64,000 nt of DNA from Cephalotus follicularis (GCA_001972305.1 BDDD01001503.1:93678-157677), one strand, 5' to 3'; positions 10,631 to 22,007 are shown, counted from the stretch's first letter. Notes: generated from the letters alone by a model not told the origin. Translations and numbers: made by a program.

Positions 10631-11959
10631 AAAAAAAAAAAAAAAAAAAGATCAATTTTGTTGTTTGACTTGACACCAAAAAAATTATAAAAGAAACACA
10701 ATAAATTTCGTTGCTGATCTGAATATTCTAAAAATGAAAGAAGCTTTGGTTCAACATACGGATTCCCCTTGAAGGCATTAAAACTTATTTGAAGTTTTGG
10801 AAACAATGTATCCTGGAAAGTTAAAGAAAAAAGATTGGATCAGCAACTAAAACATAATCAATCCTCATAAGACTAATCAAATCCCATTATTGCATATTAC
10901 TTTAGACTGATGATTAATAATTTTTATATTTTTATAATAATGTTTCAACAATATATTGTCTTGGCTAACTTAAGGGTATCAAATTTTGGATACATCGAAA
11001 GTTTACAATTATTACATCTATACAAATCATAAAAATGATTTATATTTAAATAAACCAATAATTGACTTAAATCTCCAATAATGGTGCAACAGAAAATATC
11101 AATTTGCATGGTCCACATAGTTGGGTATTAAAATTAAAACTTGTTGGTTGTATCATAAATGCAACTAGATGGAACCTCAATAATGTCAAAAATAACTAAT
11201 ATTAGCGGGGCCCTCTTCCAGCTGGTGCCATCTTTCAGTGGCTGCCGATTCTTTCGCAGAGAGTAAAAGTGTATACTTTTGGGGGGATTTAGCCTTACAA
11301 ATTCAAGGATCCAAGAAACAATCAAGAAAAAACTAAGATTTTGACAGATTGTGTGGTAATGGAGAGAGAGTAACGAAATACGTAAGCTATAAGTTAATTG
11401 ATTGCCAAACCAACTAGTATATGTATACTTACAGGGAGTGAGCAGGCCGATGCCCTTTAAAGCTTCAAAGTAGTGAGTAGTGACTTCTGGCCGACAGATG
11501 GATAAACGAGTGAGGTAGCCTTAACTTTGGAAGCAGTGCAGCTTTTATAGAGACTTCAAAGGAAAGATGTGCTATGTTTGACTGTTGTAGTAATTTTTTT
11601 ATATAAGAATGCAATCGTATCAAACGGTCCATCAACAAATTTTTTTTGGAGATGTTACAGTTCATATATGCTCTTAGGTTAACAGTAAGAGAATTATATA
11701 AACTAGAGAAATACTCGTATTCCTTATGGTTTATATATGTTTTTTTATATTAGTATAAATAACTACGTAAAATATAAAGTGTTGATGTAAAAATTATTCC
11801 TTCAACAGTATCCTACGTGAAAGATTTTGATTTGTTAGTGGAAACGTTGAGCAATGTCCAAGAAGATGGTTTGGTGGTTGATAATCTCTGCACAAGTAAA
11901 GCAAACACTACGAAAGTCTAGTAGGTTGTTCTCCCGGGGACATTCTGACGCTCAAGTTA
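10631..11959. other. Low-coding interval with possible untranslated exons
   Basis: An A-run follows the foldback element. On the complement an acceptor-like TTTCCAG near 10815 precedes about 60 open codons (GNPYVEPKLLSFLEYSDQQ) that match no family I recognise. A block at about 11135-11320 contains ATGGCACCAGCTGGAAG followed by a nearby stop. They could be scraps of a host gene starting at the promoter near 11549, but no complete protein can be assembled. Confidence 0.3.
11433..11549 (-). promoter_or_regulatory. Possible Pol II promoter and non-coding first exon
   Basis: The complement has CTATAAAAGC at about 11550-11541, a good plant TATA box. About 110 bases downstream is a strong donor, CCCT|GTAAGTAT, with the exon ending at 11433. 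The sequence between is not A/T-rich like its surroundings, as expected of a leader. No protein-coding exon is clearly attached. The ankyrin gene lies further along the same strand, so a distant 5' exon of that gene is conceivable but unproven. Confidence 0.35.
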
Positions 11960-12320
11960 AACAATGCACAGGAAGATTGACCGAAGACGTCCATGTCCTT
12001 GGACAAAGACGTCGACGCGTTTCAATAAAAATAGCTTGGAAATGCGCATCGATGTTCAGCATCGATGTCTTCTCTGGGGAGAAGATATCTCAAGGCAAAG
12101 ACGTCGATATCTTTCAAAGACATCGATGTCTTTGCTGCAGAATTAAGGATGTTGCACTCTAAAGCGAAAGACATCGATGTCCATGGGCTGGGGATCGATA
12201 TCTTTGCTAGGCATGGTCGATTTTTGTGCAGAAAACCAGCAAATCTCAAGTCAAAATCCATTTAAAACCCATTCTTTGAAAACCAAGGGTTAAAATCGGT
12301 CTTTTAAGGTTAATAAAACT
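11960..12320 (+). repeat. Orphan LTR fragment carrying a GACGTCGATGTC palindrome array
   Basis: This stretch aligns, in the same orientation and largely base for base, with 45880-46200 inside the right LTR of the gypsy element at 36906-46789. The match includes the ATCGATGTTCAGCATCGATG block and the CCATGGGCTGGGG block. It contains about eight copies of GACRTCGAYGTCTTT-like palindromes. Neither LTR end is present, so it is an internal scrap of that LTR family. Confidence 0.8.
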
Positions 12321-12900
12321 TTTTACCAATACCCCTAAGGCTTAATTACTCGAATCAAATAGGCTACAAACAAAGACGGTATTCAAAGAGGTAAAATATG
12401 TTTTATTCTTTTTCTTTCTCTCTCTCTCTCTCTCTTTTTCTTTTTGATACATATATATGCAAGAACATCCATTCATTGTCATTCTCCTTACTAAGATGTA
12501 TGAAACATTGAAAACACACAAGATTAGTATTTTTATTCATTCTTCAAAAAAATTCGCATACACTCCTACCTGGAGATGTATTCCTTTCTTTTTCCTTGAA
12601 AACAATATTTTTATTATTTCTCCTACTGGGTTTTTCTATTATCGTCAAGCATATCTATATTTTGCATTGTCCTCAACGCAATGAAACACAACTATAAGAA
12701 TAACAATAAATGAGCAAAAATAGACGAAACAATGCAAATAAATAAAAGAACAATGGGGTAAGGTTTACCAGATACGGTCATGGAGGCTCGAAATAAGGAG
12801 TCTCATGCAGGTCCATCGTCTATTTTACTAGTGCAGCACGTAATTTACCTACAAAAATAATGAAAAATAAAAACATAAAGGAAACAAGGTACATAATTAA
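12321..12900. other. Non-coding interval with a CT microsatellite
   Basis: No gene is seen. A (CT)n tract of about 25 bases lies at about 12415-12440 within a longer pyrimidine run. The rest is AT-rich and may be the unrecognised outer end of the neighbouring decayed Athila-like element. Confidence 0.4.
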
Positions 12901-12959
12901 AACAGTGGGTTGCCTCCCACTAAGCGCTAGGCTTTAACGTCTTTAGCTAAACGCAGTTG

Positions 12960-13690
12960 GTGTAGATATCATAGAAGAGTGTAGACAGGATCAATCAAGT
13001 CAACAGACTCAATGATCTGTCCATCAGTAATTCCATCCACATATTGTTTCAGACGCTGCCCATTGACTTTAAATACGTCTTCAAAACCTGTCTTAGCAAA
13101 CTCAAAAATATCAGGTGAAAACACAGTTTGAACAATATAAACAATATTCCAACGGGATCGCCACCAATAAAAACCAACAAGAAAACTATAATATTTTAAT
13201 GCATCACCTATACATGTCATAGCAATGGGAAACACACAATGTGAGAAAATAATTGTTACAATATAAAAACATTCCTAACAAGACCTTCACCAGTAAAAAC
13301 CAACAAGAACATCATGAGTCCCTGGCTGACGAATCTCAAAAGCAATATATGAGTAAACAATGTTAACCATATAAGGATCATCCCAATAAGATTTTCACCA
13401 GTGCATGGGTGACTTTTCCAGAGGAGGTTATGGCTTACATTTATATGTCCACAGGGGAAGATTGGAAAATACGGGAGAATCCAACAGGGCATTAATATCA
13501 ATAGTGTAAGAGTCTGTATCGTCATTGTTGCCAAAGAAGCTCAAATATTGCTGTAAAATGTCTCGGGTGTACACTCGGATACTACCTCATCTATCATATA
13601 TACGGCAAAACAGTCCTCCTCACCCTGAGGTCCTAGGGCTGCATTGAAGATGTTTAGTCTCAACTTCTTATTACCAAATGATATGTCCAT
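12960..13690 (-). pseudogene. Athila/Tat-like pol scraps: protease end and integrase tail
   Basis: From 13690 the complement continues the protease region cut by the solo LTR (MDISFGNKKLRLNIFNAALG) to about 13540. A frameshifted piece follows (LLDSPVFSNLPLW). At about 13090-12970 is FKVNGQRLKQYVDG, matching the C-terminal 'FKVNGxRLKxY' end of Athila/Tat integrases. Between them are about three degenerate copies of a roughly 120-bp segment. Catalytic domains are missing, so nothing here is functional. Confidence 0.6.
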
Positions 13691-16453
13691 TGTAATATCC
13701 CGTTTTTCTAGATAAAATTTTTGGACCTTTTTAATCTTTTCGTATGGGCTGTTTGTTTTTCGGTATGTGGACTGCCCATTTCGGTTTGTTTTGCTCTTGG
13801 TTAGGCTAAGTGGGTTTCAGCCTTGGCCTAGTGGGTTTTGATAGCAAGACTATAAATGAATAAAACAATTTCGGCTTTTGTTTATTTGTTAAAACCCTAT
13901 TTCAGCATTTGAAAAATAAAAATAAAAACCCTATTTTATATTATTTTTCTCTTTTCTCTCCCATTTTCTCTCTCTCCCTTCCACCCCCTCTCCCGCTCTA
14001 TCTCCCCTCTCTACCTCTGTCGTCGGTGCATGCACCGATATGACGCTGGCGAAGGTACAGATCCCCCACAGCCTCCTGAGCACACTGGACGCCATTCCCA
14101 CGCCGCCAAACGGCCATAGTGCGTGCGCGATTGACTTCTCCCTTCCGCCACTGTTGGCTGCCATATCTCCCGCTCCGGTGATCGGCACGACAAGCCAAGC
14201 CCATATTCAGACTCCTGGCGTCGAGATGAAGCGAACCCGACCAGCCTCGACCCTTGGCGACGCCAACAACGCAGATCGGCAACAAATTCAACCGCGGTCA
14301 AATGCGTTCGTTCCAGCCAAATGTGGCGGTGCCATGGCAAACACACCCTGGATATGTGACCTTTGACCTCTGACGCTTCAGATCTGCCCTTTCCAGTGGC
14401 TGATAGGCGACCGCGCGTGAATGACGCATGAGCCCACGCGCCGGCAGTCTCCGATGACATGTTTTTGACAGCTTTCCGACTCCGTTCTTCGAATAGGTGT
14501 CATTCGTTACAGTTCCGCTACGTGATCCTGGCTTCGTGTTACGTTCCGTCTGCTTTCGGTAAACTCTGAACTCTGCTCCGTTAAATTTTGTTTTCTGTTG
14601 AATTCTGTCTTTCTGTATCTGTTTCTGCGATAGTATGAGCTGAATTTGTTTTATGATTCAAAATTGAATGACCTGGACGACCGCTTGAATTTAGTGAATT
14701 CAAAATTTATGTTTAGATGAGGCTTCTGCAATTTGGACTTATCAAACCTATTATTATCTTATATGGTCATGATCAGAGTACAGTGACCCATGAGTCAAGG
14801 TTTGATTTTATTTCAAATCCTTATGAGAACGATTTTATTTCTGTTAGATATTTGCAACAATCGAGGAGCGGTCTAGAGAATTATCGATATATATTCTTGA
14901 GGTTATTTTGGTGATCGCATAAGGTACGGATCTTTCGTTCCTTGATACCCTCCTATTGATTTTATTATGAGTAAAAAGCTAGCTTTACTTTTATGAATAT
15001 GTACGGATTTTCTTTCCTTGATATCTCCTTCGGTATTTTTGAGATAAATTCGGTTTTGTTTTAGTAAATAAGTACGGATATTCTGCTCTTTGATACTCTC
15101 TTTGATTTTTATCGAGATAAATACAGTTTTGTTTATGAAAGGATGTTCGTTCCTTGATATGTTCCTTTGGATTATGAACTTTGTTATGTTTCGGGTTTTG
15201 ATATGTTTTGGAAATAAAGACAGTTTTGACACCTCTACGAAATTAAATGTTCTTGACTTTATATTTTGCTATGATTTATGATATGATCATCTATTTTATG
15301 GTGAAAATAAATGAGTTGATTTCTGATTATGAAAGTATGTGTTATATGAAATTATATCATTTGATAATGACTTATGGATATGTTTTGGAAAACCTTTTAT
15401 GTGTTTAAAATTGATTATGATAAAATCAATATATTCAAAATGGTGAAGTACTGAGTTCATTTGTACCCACCTATGGGGCGTACCATAAGCATGTCGTAGG
15501 CCTGGCACGGGGACATGATACTTCCGTAGCTGTGTGATTAGTCTACGACGTCTCTCTATGTTATGATAATCCCATGAGGAGGATTATGGATTCGCTATTT
15601 ATGATAGAGACATATGGATCGATCCTAGGTATATGATATGATATGTTATGAGAATTGATTGTGTAGTGCCGTACACTTCAATTCTATTTGGCATGTGGAA
15701 GTAGCGCCTCCCTTGCTATATGTGTTTTGATATGTGATATGTTATGTGGCTCAGTATGAAACTTTATGTTTTGAAAGATATGCTTTATGTTCTGAAAAGT
15801 ATGGAACTTTATGTTTTGAAAGGTATGCTCTATGTTATGAAAAGTATGCTTTATATTTCGAAAGTTATGGATTTGGTTTATTCGAAAATTACTGAGATAA
15901 TTTATAAAGAATGTTTAAACTGTTTTGTTTTGTTTCGTTTCGAAATCTGTTTTGTTCCGAAATTTGTTTTGTTTCGTAACTATTCTGTTTTGATTCGAAA
16001 CTGTTCTGTTTTGTTTCGTAACTGTTCTGTTTTGTTTCGTAATTGTTCTGTTTTGATTCATAACTGTTCTATTTTGTTCGTAAACTGTTTTATGATTATA
16101 TATCCGTACTGAGGTTTGCTCAGCCGCTTTTTTGTTTTCCATGCGGCAGGTTATCGGGAGCTTCTGGGGCAAGTGTAATGAAAGAGTTACCCTGTGTCAG
16201 AGGATCACTTAGGAGTGTGATTCTGTCATTTGAATAATAATTGTATTATGATCATATGTTGACCAGTGTTATGAACTTAATTTTTGATTTTGGAGTTTAT
16301 GTTATGGATTATACATGTTTTCAGATTTTAGAACCACCATGTATTGATGATGACTAAGATTAAGATTTTTTTTGGCATGTTTTTAGCTCTGTTTTGTGTG
16401 ACACACCAATCCCGAATCGGGAGTGACCCCGGTTCCGAATCGGGGGTGTTACA
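13691..16453 (+). mobile_element. Solo LTR, same family as the LTR at 54226-58542
   Basis: It begins TGTAATATCCCG and ends GGGGGTGTTACA, flanked by the 5-bp duplication TCCAT (13686-13690 and 16454-16458). The insertion splits the Athila-like protease. It has a TATA box (TATAAATG, 13851-13858). Blocks shared with the other copy include CACCTATGGGGCGTACCATA (15467-15486), the repeated TACGGAT-TTCGTTCCTTGATA units, and ATATCCGTACTGAGGTTTGC near the 3' end. It lacks the CAGTCGACTG array of the other copy. No internal region remains. Confidence 0.9.
15925..16090 (+). repeat. Tandem CTGTTCTGTTTTGTTTCGTAA repeats
   Basis: Inside the solo LTR a unit of about 21 bp, alternating TTTGTTTCG and CTGTTCTG, is repeated some six to seven times with few mismatches. 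It creates open frames on both strands (FRNCSVL-type repeats) that are not genes. Confidence 0.8.
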
Positions 16454-17400
16454 TCCATGGGTCTAGATGCAAGCATTTGCTATGGATAAGAAAGGACAAC
16501 CTAAGATAATCGATTGTGGCTTCCCATTCGAAGGTGTTTTCATATCGAGCACAAGGAAATCCACTGTGAAATAGAGCTCATCTACTTTCACTGAAACGTC
16601 CTGAATGAATCCCTTAGGAATTTTCAGAGATCTATCAGCAAGTTGAAGAGTCACCTCAGTAGGTTTCAATTCTCCAAACCCAAAATGGTCATAAACTGAG
16701 CTAGGGAGGATGTTAACGCTGGCCCCTAAATCCATGAGTGCTCTCTCTATTTGTAAATTTCCAATCTTACAAGATATCAAAGGAGCTCCGGGGTCTTTTA
16801 GTTTAGGTGGCAGCTTGTTAGAAAGCACTGCACTCACCTGTTCTATGAGATGGACCATTTTTAGAATGTGAGTTTTCAGCTTACGCTTCGTGGTGCATAA
16901 GTCCTTTAAGAATTTGGCATAAGCTGGCACTTGCCGTATCGCATCTAGGAGAGGAAGGTTGATCTGGACCTGCTTAAACAGTTCCATCATCTCGTCCATC
17001 CTTCCAACCTTTTTACCAAATGGAGGAACCAAAGACGGAGATCGCAAACACTCAGGAAAAAGGTGCTTTAGGTGAAACAAGAGTAATGTCCTTTTCCTTC
17101 CCCTTGTGTTCACTCCCTTTATGCATAGAGGCTGTAGTGACTTCCGAGTCAGATTTGTTAAGGGTCTCTTTCTCACCACTCTCGGGAGACACTCTCTCCT
17201 CATGACTCGTATCATGAATCAGATCAGTATTTGGAACAATTACTTGCGATTCTCCGATTACCCTCCCACTTCTCAAAGTCGTAATTGCTTGGGTTTGTTC
17301 TAAGTGGGAATGATGTCCAAACTGATTTTTAGGATTGCTTACCACTTGACTGGGTAAGTGGCCTTCTTCTCTCTTTCTGATGATATCAGCTAGCTGTCCT
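16454..17400 (-). pseudogene. Athila/Tat-like aspartic protease region
   Basis: The complement encodes ALMDLGASVNILP at about 16735-16695, the retropepsin active-site block D(L/S/T)GAS of Athila/Tat elements. LQLADRSLKIPKG, VDFLVLDM and ILGCPFL follow. The reading then stops exactly where the solo LTR was inserted (16454) and resumes at 13690. The linker upstream (QTQAITTLRSGRVI) is typical of the Gag-protease junction. Frameshifts separate it from Gag, so it is not translatable as one product. Confidence 0.75.
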
Positions 17401-18495
17401 ATTTGAGTTTCCAATTTGGAGATGGATTAGGTATAGGAGTGAAGAATTTGATCATATTTCTGGCAATTCTTGTTGATCCCATCCAAAGCAAATAGTATTT
17501 TATCCATTTTATCCTCAGTTGCCATAAACGCTGGAGGTGTTGGCAAATTAGATTGTTTCCCATCCCTATAGGCATTCTGATATGGAAGGGAATTATTTTG
17601 CCTATAGGGGGGATCGTGGCTGGTATTGGGCTGCTTCCATGCGAAGTTGGGGTGATTCCTCCATCCCGGGTTATACGTGTTAAAGTATGGATCATTCCCC
17701 GGTCTAGAGAATCCTTGAACCGCTTGTGCTTGTTCTTGAATAAATTCTGGATAATGCACAACAAGCGGGCAATCACTCATATAATGTGTTGGGCTAGCAC
17801 ATAAGGCGCAAGCCTCTTGTGCAATAGAAGTCTGAGTAGATTGCGTAGGAGCGTCCCTATAGTTAACACTTTATCTAATTTCTGGGATAGGATGTCCACC
17901 TTGGCCATGATGGTTTCAAACTGGCTAACCTCATATATGCCTCATTTCTTCTGAGTACCCATTGCAGAGGACTCTACTCTGTATGATAAATGATGTAGAG
18001 AGTTCTTGCTGAGGGACTCAAACAATTGCCATGCCTCATCTTCACTTTTGTGCATAAATGTGCCTCCACAAGAAGCATCCACCATCTGTCTATTTTGTGC
18101 GGTCAATCCATCATAGAAGCATTGGACTAACTGTCATTTAGGGACGGCATGGGGCATTTTCTGATGAGGTCCTTTAATCTTTCCCATGACTCATGGAACT
18201 GCTCACCATCTTGCTGTGAAAAGCTAGTGAGAGCTCGCCTTATTTGGTTGGTCTGACCTATGGGAAAATATTTCTGAAGGGACTCCTGCTGTAATTGTGC
18301 CCATGTGGTGACAATCACAGAGTCCAAGGAATGGAACCATTGTTTAGCTCTATCCTTTAATGAGAATGGAAATAAAATCAGCTTAAGGGCATCCTCCGAC
18401 AAGTTCTGAATTTTGAATGTGGAACAGATCTCAATGAATTCATCCAAATGCTTATACGGTTCCTCTGCGGCAAGTCCATAAAAGGATGGTAACAT
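17401..18495 (-). pseudogene. Athila/Tat-like Gag with zinc knuckle
   Basis: The N-terminal part (18495-18127) has LPSFYGLAAEEPYKHLDEF, FPFSLKDRAKQWF and SWERLKDLIRKCP, the retrotransposon Gag core. Further on, at about 17815-17770, is CALCASPTHYMSDC, a complete CX2CX4HX4C knuckle that would bind genomic RNA. Stops and frameshifts occur between the blocks (about 17830-18127). In a live element this protein forms the particle. The element 5' end was not found. Confidence 0.7.
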
Positions 18496-18863
18496 CTGTA
18501 TAATACTAGTTATATATTTAGTATTTTGATGTCGTTGAACCGATTTTGTTTGATGTCGTTGAACCGATTCAAAATTACCCTAATCTAACAATTAGCACAA
18601 TCGAAAGTAGGGATCATTTCGACGAAGAGCTGTGATGATATGCTATAAATATGAACTTAGAATACTTAAGCAAAAATAAAAAACACTAAATTAATTAACT
18701 AAGCAAACAATGCTAATGGGAAAGCTTCAAAAAAGAATTGATTTGAATTAAACTACTTCAATGAGAAACTAAACAATTCAAATTAAATATCTAATGCAAT
18801 ATGACAATCTAAACAGGAAATTGATATGAGAAAACAGTCCCTTAGATGTGAGAATCCCCCATG

Positions 18864-18942
<79 letters not shown>

Positions 18943-19407
18943 TCAAGTTCATGGCATCAATTCTGGTTTAATGTAACATTATAGAAAATAATGATTTAGC
19001 CTAGGTATACCCTATCCTGTCAAACATTGATACTCTCAAAAGGTTGATTGGTTAAAGGATATCTTTGGTGCAATCACATAGAACAATTAAGAATTATTGC
19101 ATTATGTAAATGAAATAGAGCTACAAGCACTAAAACATCAAAACAGATTTTATATCATTAAAATTCCTTCTCATCAATGTTCCACATACATTAACAAGAA
19201 AAGAGTGTCTTACATACATGCTTTTAAACTAGAAAACCAGAACTTGAAATATATATAAAATACATGGGTTCATTTACATCCAGGGATTAAAATACTTATC
19301 CGGTCATGATAAAGTTGATAGCAATATTCTTCAATCTATTTTTGATCATCAGTCGTCTCTCAAATTCTCTCTTTGCTGACTTGACTTCATTTTTCTTTGG
19401 TTGATAG
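18496..19407. repeat. AT-rich non-coding interval with an (AT)n microsatellite
   Basis: An uninterrupted AT tract of about 33 units lies at 18868-18934 and ends in a short AC tail. A short direct repeat (GATGTCGTTGAACCGATT) occurs twice near 18530-18570. No gene was recognised; some of this may be the leader of the Athila-like element. Confidence 0.7.
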
Positions 19408-19812
19408 GAGCAAATGACAACAAAATTAAGTACGCTAGCATCGGAAAGCAGTCAAGATCCAACAATGCTAGACCAAGTCTTTGTTGATGTCGTTGGTGGT
19501 GATGGACATGGTCGTGCGCGGACAATGGGCATAGTTGATGTCCCGCCTAGTAGTAGATCAAGAACATCATCTTCTCAAGCTTCTCAATCTAATTTTGAAG
19601 CAAATATGCGTGCAAAGTATGAAGAAAGATTCACTGATCTTGAAAGAAAGTTGCAGCAACAAATAAGTAACCAACAATGACAGATTGCAGAACTTATGTT
19701 AGCTATGCGTAATCAAAATGTTACATCTCCAAGATTTCAATCAACAATTCCCACTTTTGCTTCTAGTGTCAGCGAAAGTCGGGATCCGACCTTTTTACCA
19801 ATCTCCCATCAG
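19408..19812 (+). pseudogene. En/Spm-type transposase (Transposase_24-like) C-terminal exon
   Basis: The exon begins after an acceptor (TTGATAG, ending 19407) and ends at CAG|GTAATT (donor at 19813). VFVDVVGGDGHGRART resembles the conserved block of plant Transposase_24 proteins, followed by a Ser-rich linker and a coiled-coil stretch (YEERFTDLERKLQQQ). An in-frame TGA at 19678-19680 interrupts it before QIAELMLAMRNQ. After the intron a few codons reach another stop near 19940. The product would act at CACTA ends in the nucleus; this copy cannot. Confidence 0.55.
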
Positions 19813-20411
19813 GTAATTATCTATATATGAAAATATGCATCTCATTTTCATAGAAAATATATATATTAAGGATATATATTTGAACTTGTATTTTATTTTA
19901 TACACAAACCTTTTGTAGCATAATGATACACCTGGGGCATAGAAGCACAGATAAATAAGTTAATAAGATTATTGGAGGTGAGTCTCTTCTAAATTTAGAT
20001 GATTATCTCTCCCCCTATCTCGCTCTCTTTGGGATGGGGGGTGAAATGGTTGCTTATATTTGTGATTTGCTATGATTTTAGATTAATTGATCCCTTAAAA
20101 ATCCATTCTATTGATAAAACTGGAGATATTTTATAATTCTGGGATGGGGGGTGAAATAATTGCTTATAATTGCTTGGCAACAATTACTGCTCCTATTTGA
20201 AGGCATTTTTTTAGTTTTGACTAGCATTATACCTTGTGCTTCCTTTAAGAGCCCCCGGGGAATGAAGCCTGAATTGTTCAATTATAAACCCTAACAAATA
20301 TGTGTCAAAGGCGATTTTTAGGTGAATCATTGCAAATAAGTTTCTTGCTCTCCTACATCTGATTTTTTCTATTTTCCCTGAACCTTTCTTACCTTTCCTC
20401 CTATTTTGCAG

Positions 20412-20504
20412 GCTGATGAGGATTGTTGCAATAACTACGAAAAAGTTCGTGAAGCATATCGAAAGAAAGGTTGGGCACTTTCAAATCCAGATTTGATTGA
20501 CCGG
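20412..20504 (+). pseudogene. Captured exon of an ERGIC3-like gene
   Basis: After a clear acceptor (CTATTTTGCAG, ending 20411) there are 31 codons beginning ADEDCCNNYEKVREAYRKKG and ending SNPDLIDR. I recognise this as the lumenal segment of ERGIC3-type ER-Golgi cargo receptors, with the Cys-Cys pair and the VREAY..KGWA..NPD pattern. It is followed by GTCTAT, a poor donor, then an in-frame stop. No other ERGIC3 exon is visible nearby. A lone intact exon inside a CACTA remnant suggests transposon gene capture. The parent gene is not in the window. Confidence 0.65.
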
Positions 20505-21293
20505 GTCTATTAGCACGTGAGCTTGTTGGTCAATTTGTAGAACTTGTGAGAAACAAAAGCAAATTGGATTAAGATGAATGTCATTCACCCTAAAATGTTT
20601 CCTGATGTTTTGATGTTTTGAGAAACAATAGTTCTATTTTTCTGATGTTTTGAGAAACAATAGTCAATTTGTAGAACTCGTGAGAAACAATAGTTCTATT
20701 TTTCTGATGTTTTGACTTTCTTGTATATTCTCTGTATTTGAGTGGTAAGTGATTGAAATGGGGCATCAGAAATAGCTAAGCAACTTATACATATTTTCTG
20801 TTTTGAGTTGTGGTTTACTGAGGGCTGAGCCCAATTATAAACTGTAATTTTCTTTACAGGGGGCATAATCTGATAAATAGATTCTACATGCCCGATTTTC
20901 GTAAAAATTAAAGACTTAGAATTATTTTTAAGTTTTTGTTGAAAAGTTAGACTTTATGATTTTAAATTATCTATGTTAGTGATATTCCTTAATGTTCTCT
21001 TTTGTAGAGTCACCAATTTTTTTTTTCTTTGTAATCATGCTACGCCATAATTTTTAAGCATATGCACATTGTTTATGGCTCAATGCTAGGCTAGCTAGCC
21101 GTATATATATTCTTGAAGAGAACATACACACAAGTTTAAAAAATGTATATAGTGATATATATAGTCAATATCTTTTACTTTCACTATTTTAAATCGAATT
21201 CTGATGGGTAAAATTAGAGCTGGTAGCATCGTTTACTTTCACATTTACCATTCGCTTGTACATTCAAGCAAAATAATTTGTTGTCTATAATAT

Positions 21294-21331
<38 letters not shown>

Positions 21332-21347
21332 ATTTAATTCGAGATGT
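20505..21347. other. Non-coding CACTA interior with a repeated gypsy-derived unit and TA microsatellite
   Basis: No gene is seen. A block at about 20815-20905 (GAGGGCTGAGCCC, then TTTACAGGGGGCAT, then CATGCCCGATTTT) is a diverged copy of a unit found twice at 29160-29490. A short repeat (TTTCTGATGTTTTGA) occurs near 20640 and 20700. A (TA)n tract lies at about 21298-21328. Confidence 0.6.
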
Positions 21348-21430
21348 AGCGTTTGTAGCTCAGTCGATACAATGTCTGCCTCCCAATCATAATGTCGTGG
21401 GGTCGATCTCTATTTTGCGTAAAAAAAATT
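21348..21430 (+). repeat. tRNA-derived SINE-like head
   Basis: GTAGCTCAGTCGATA (about 21355-21369) fits a Pol III A box and GGGGTCGATCTC (about 21399-21410) fits a B box, at tRNA-like spacing. A run of A follows. The acceptor stem does not pair well, so this is not a working tRNA gene. A 55-base A-rich segment after it (21421-21480) is repeated at about 21521-21575. It resembles a plant SINE head or decayed tRNA gene. Confidence 0.5.
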
Positions 21431-21483
21431 AGATTATAAAAGATTTAAATGAATTCTATATTGATTTTATTTTTAAAAAAAAA

Positions 21484-21990
21484 TCTTCCTTTTGAAACGG
21501 TTTTACTCTATTATTGGGTAAAAAAAAATTAGATTATAAAATATTTAAATGATTTTTTTATTAATTTTATTTATAAAAAAATACCCTTTTGAAACGGAGA
21601 ACTCGTTTCAAAATGGTCTATATTAATATTTTTTACTTAAAAAAATCACCCTTTTGAAACGGATAGGCCTTCCGTTTCAAAAGAGTGTCTTTTGAAACGG
21701 AAAGACCTATCCGTTTCAAAAGGATGCCTTTTGAAACGAAAGGCCAGGTCCGTTTCAAAAGGCGGCCTTTTGAAACGGAAGGCCTATTCGTTTCAAAAGA
21801 CACCCTTTTGAAACGGAAGGCCTATCCGTTTCAAAAGGTACTTTTTGAAATAGAAAAAACCGTTTCAAAAGGCTTTTGTTACGCCACTCAATTGAAATTC
21901 CATTCTTCCATTTCAAAACCGTTTCAAAAGACCTTTTGAAACAGAAAAACAGGCCTTTTGAAACGGATTCCATCCTTTTCAAAAGGCCTA
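21484..21990. repeat. Subterminal foldback array of CCTTTTGAAACGG motifs
   Basis: About twenty copies of CCTTTTGAAACGG and its complement CCGTTTCAAAAGG alternate over 500 bp, many paired head to head around GGCCTATC or GGAAGGCC centres. The array abuts the CACTA terminus at 22003. In CACTA elements, repeated subterminal motifs of this size bind the transposase accessory protein. The RNA would fold strongly on itself. Confidence 0.75.
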
Positions 21991-22007
21991 TTTTTTTGTA
22001 GTGCAGC

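Larger units (their letters stand above)
12901..18495 (-). mobile_element. Decayed Athila/Tat-like gypsy element with most of pol deleted
   Basis: Reading the complement from 18495 gives Gag, a zinc knuckle and protease, then an inserted solo LTR (13691-16453), the end of the protease region, scraps of pol, and an integrase tail. After the tail comes GGGAGGCAACCC (about 12910-12921), a sequence that typically follows pol in Athila/Tat elements. Recognisable RT, RNase H and integrase core are absent, so several kilobases were lost. LTRs were not identified with confidence. The outer boundaries are approximate. Confidence 0.65.
19408..22003 (+). mobile_element. CACTA (En/Spm) transposon remnant
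   Basis: The right end is GTAGTG at 21998-22003, the complement of CACTAC followed by an A-run, the hallmark terminus of CACTA elements. Inside it is a dense subterminal array of CCTTTTGAAACGG motifs (21484-21990), as expected for transposase-binding repeats. Further in are exons resembling an En/Spm transposase and a captured host exon. The left terminus was not found and the left boundary given is only the first recognisable exon. Confidence 0.6.

Noticed and set aside
13931-14460. Overlapping open frames of up to 149 codons in the solo LTR
   Set aside because: They lie in GC-rich LTR sequence downstream of its TATA box, overlap on both strands, and show no domain.
15744-16172. Open frames with FRNCSVL or TVTKQNR repeats
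   Set aside because: Direct products of the 21-bp tandem repeat at 15925-16090.
19408-20560. A single host gene spanning both exons
   Set aside because: The two coding pieces belong to different families (transposase-like and ERGIC3-like), with stops in and between them, next to a CACTA terminus.
21348-21420. Functional tRNA gene
   Set aside because: A and B boxes are present, but the acceptor and anticodon stems do not pair and an A-run follows, fitting a SINE head or pseudogene.
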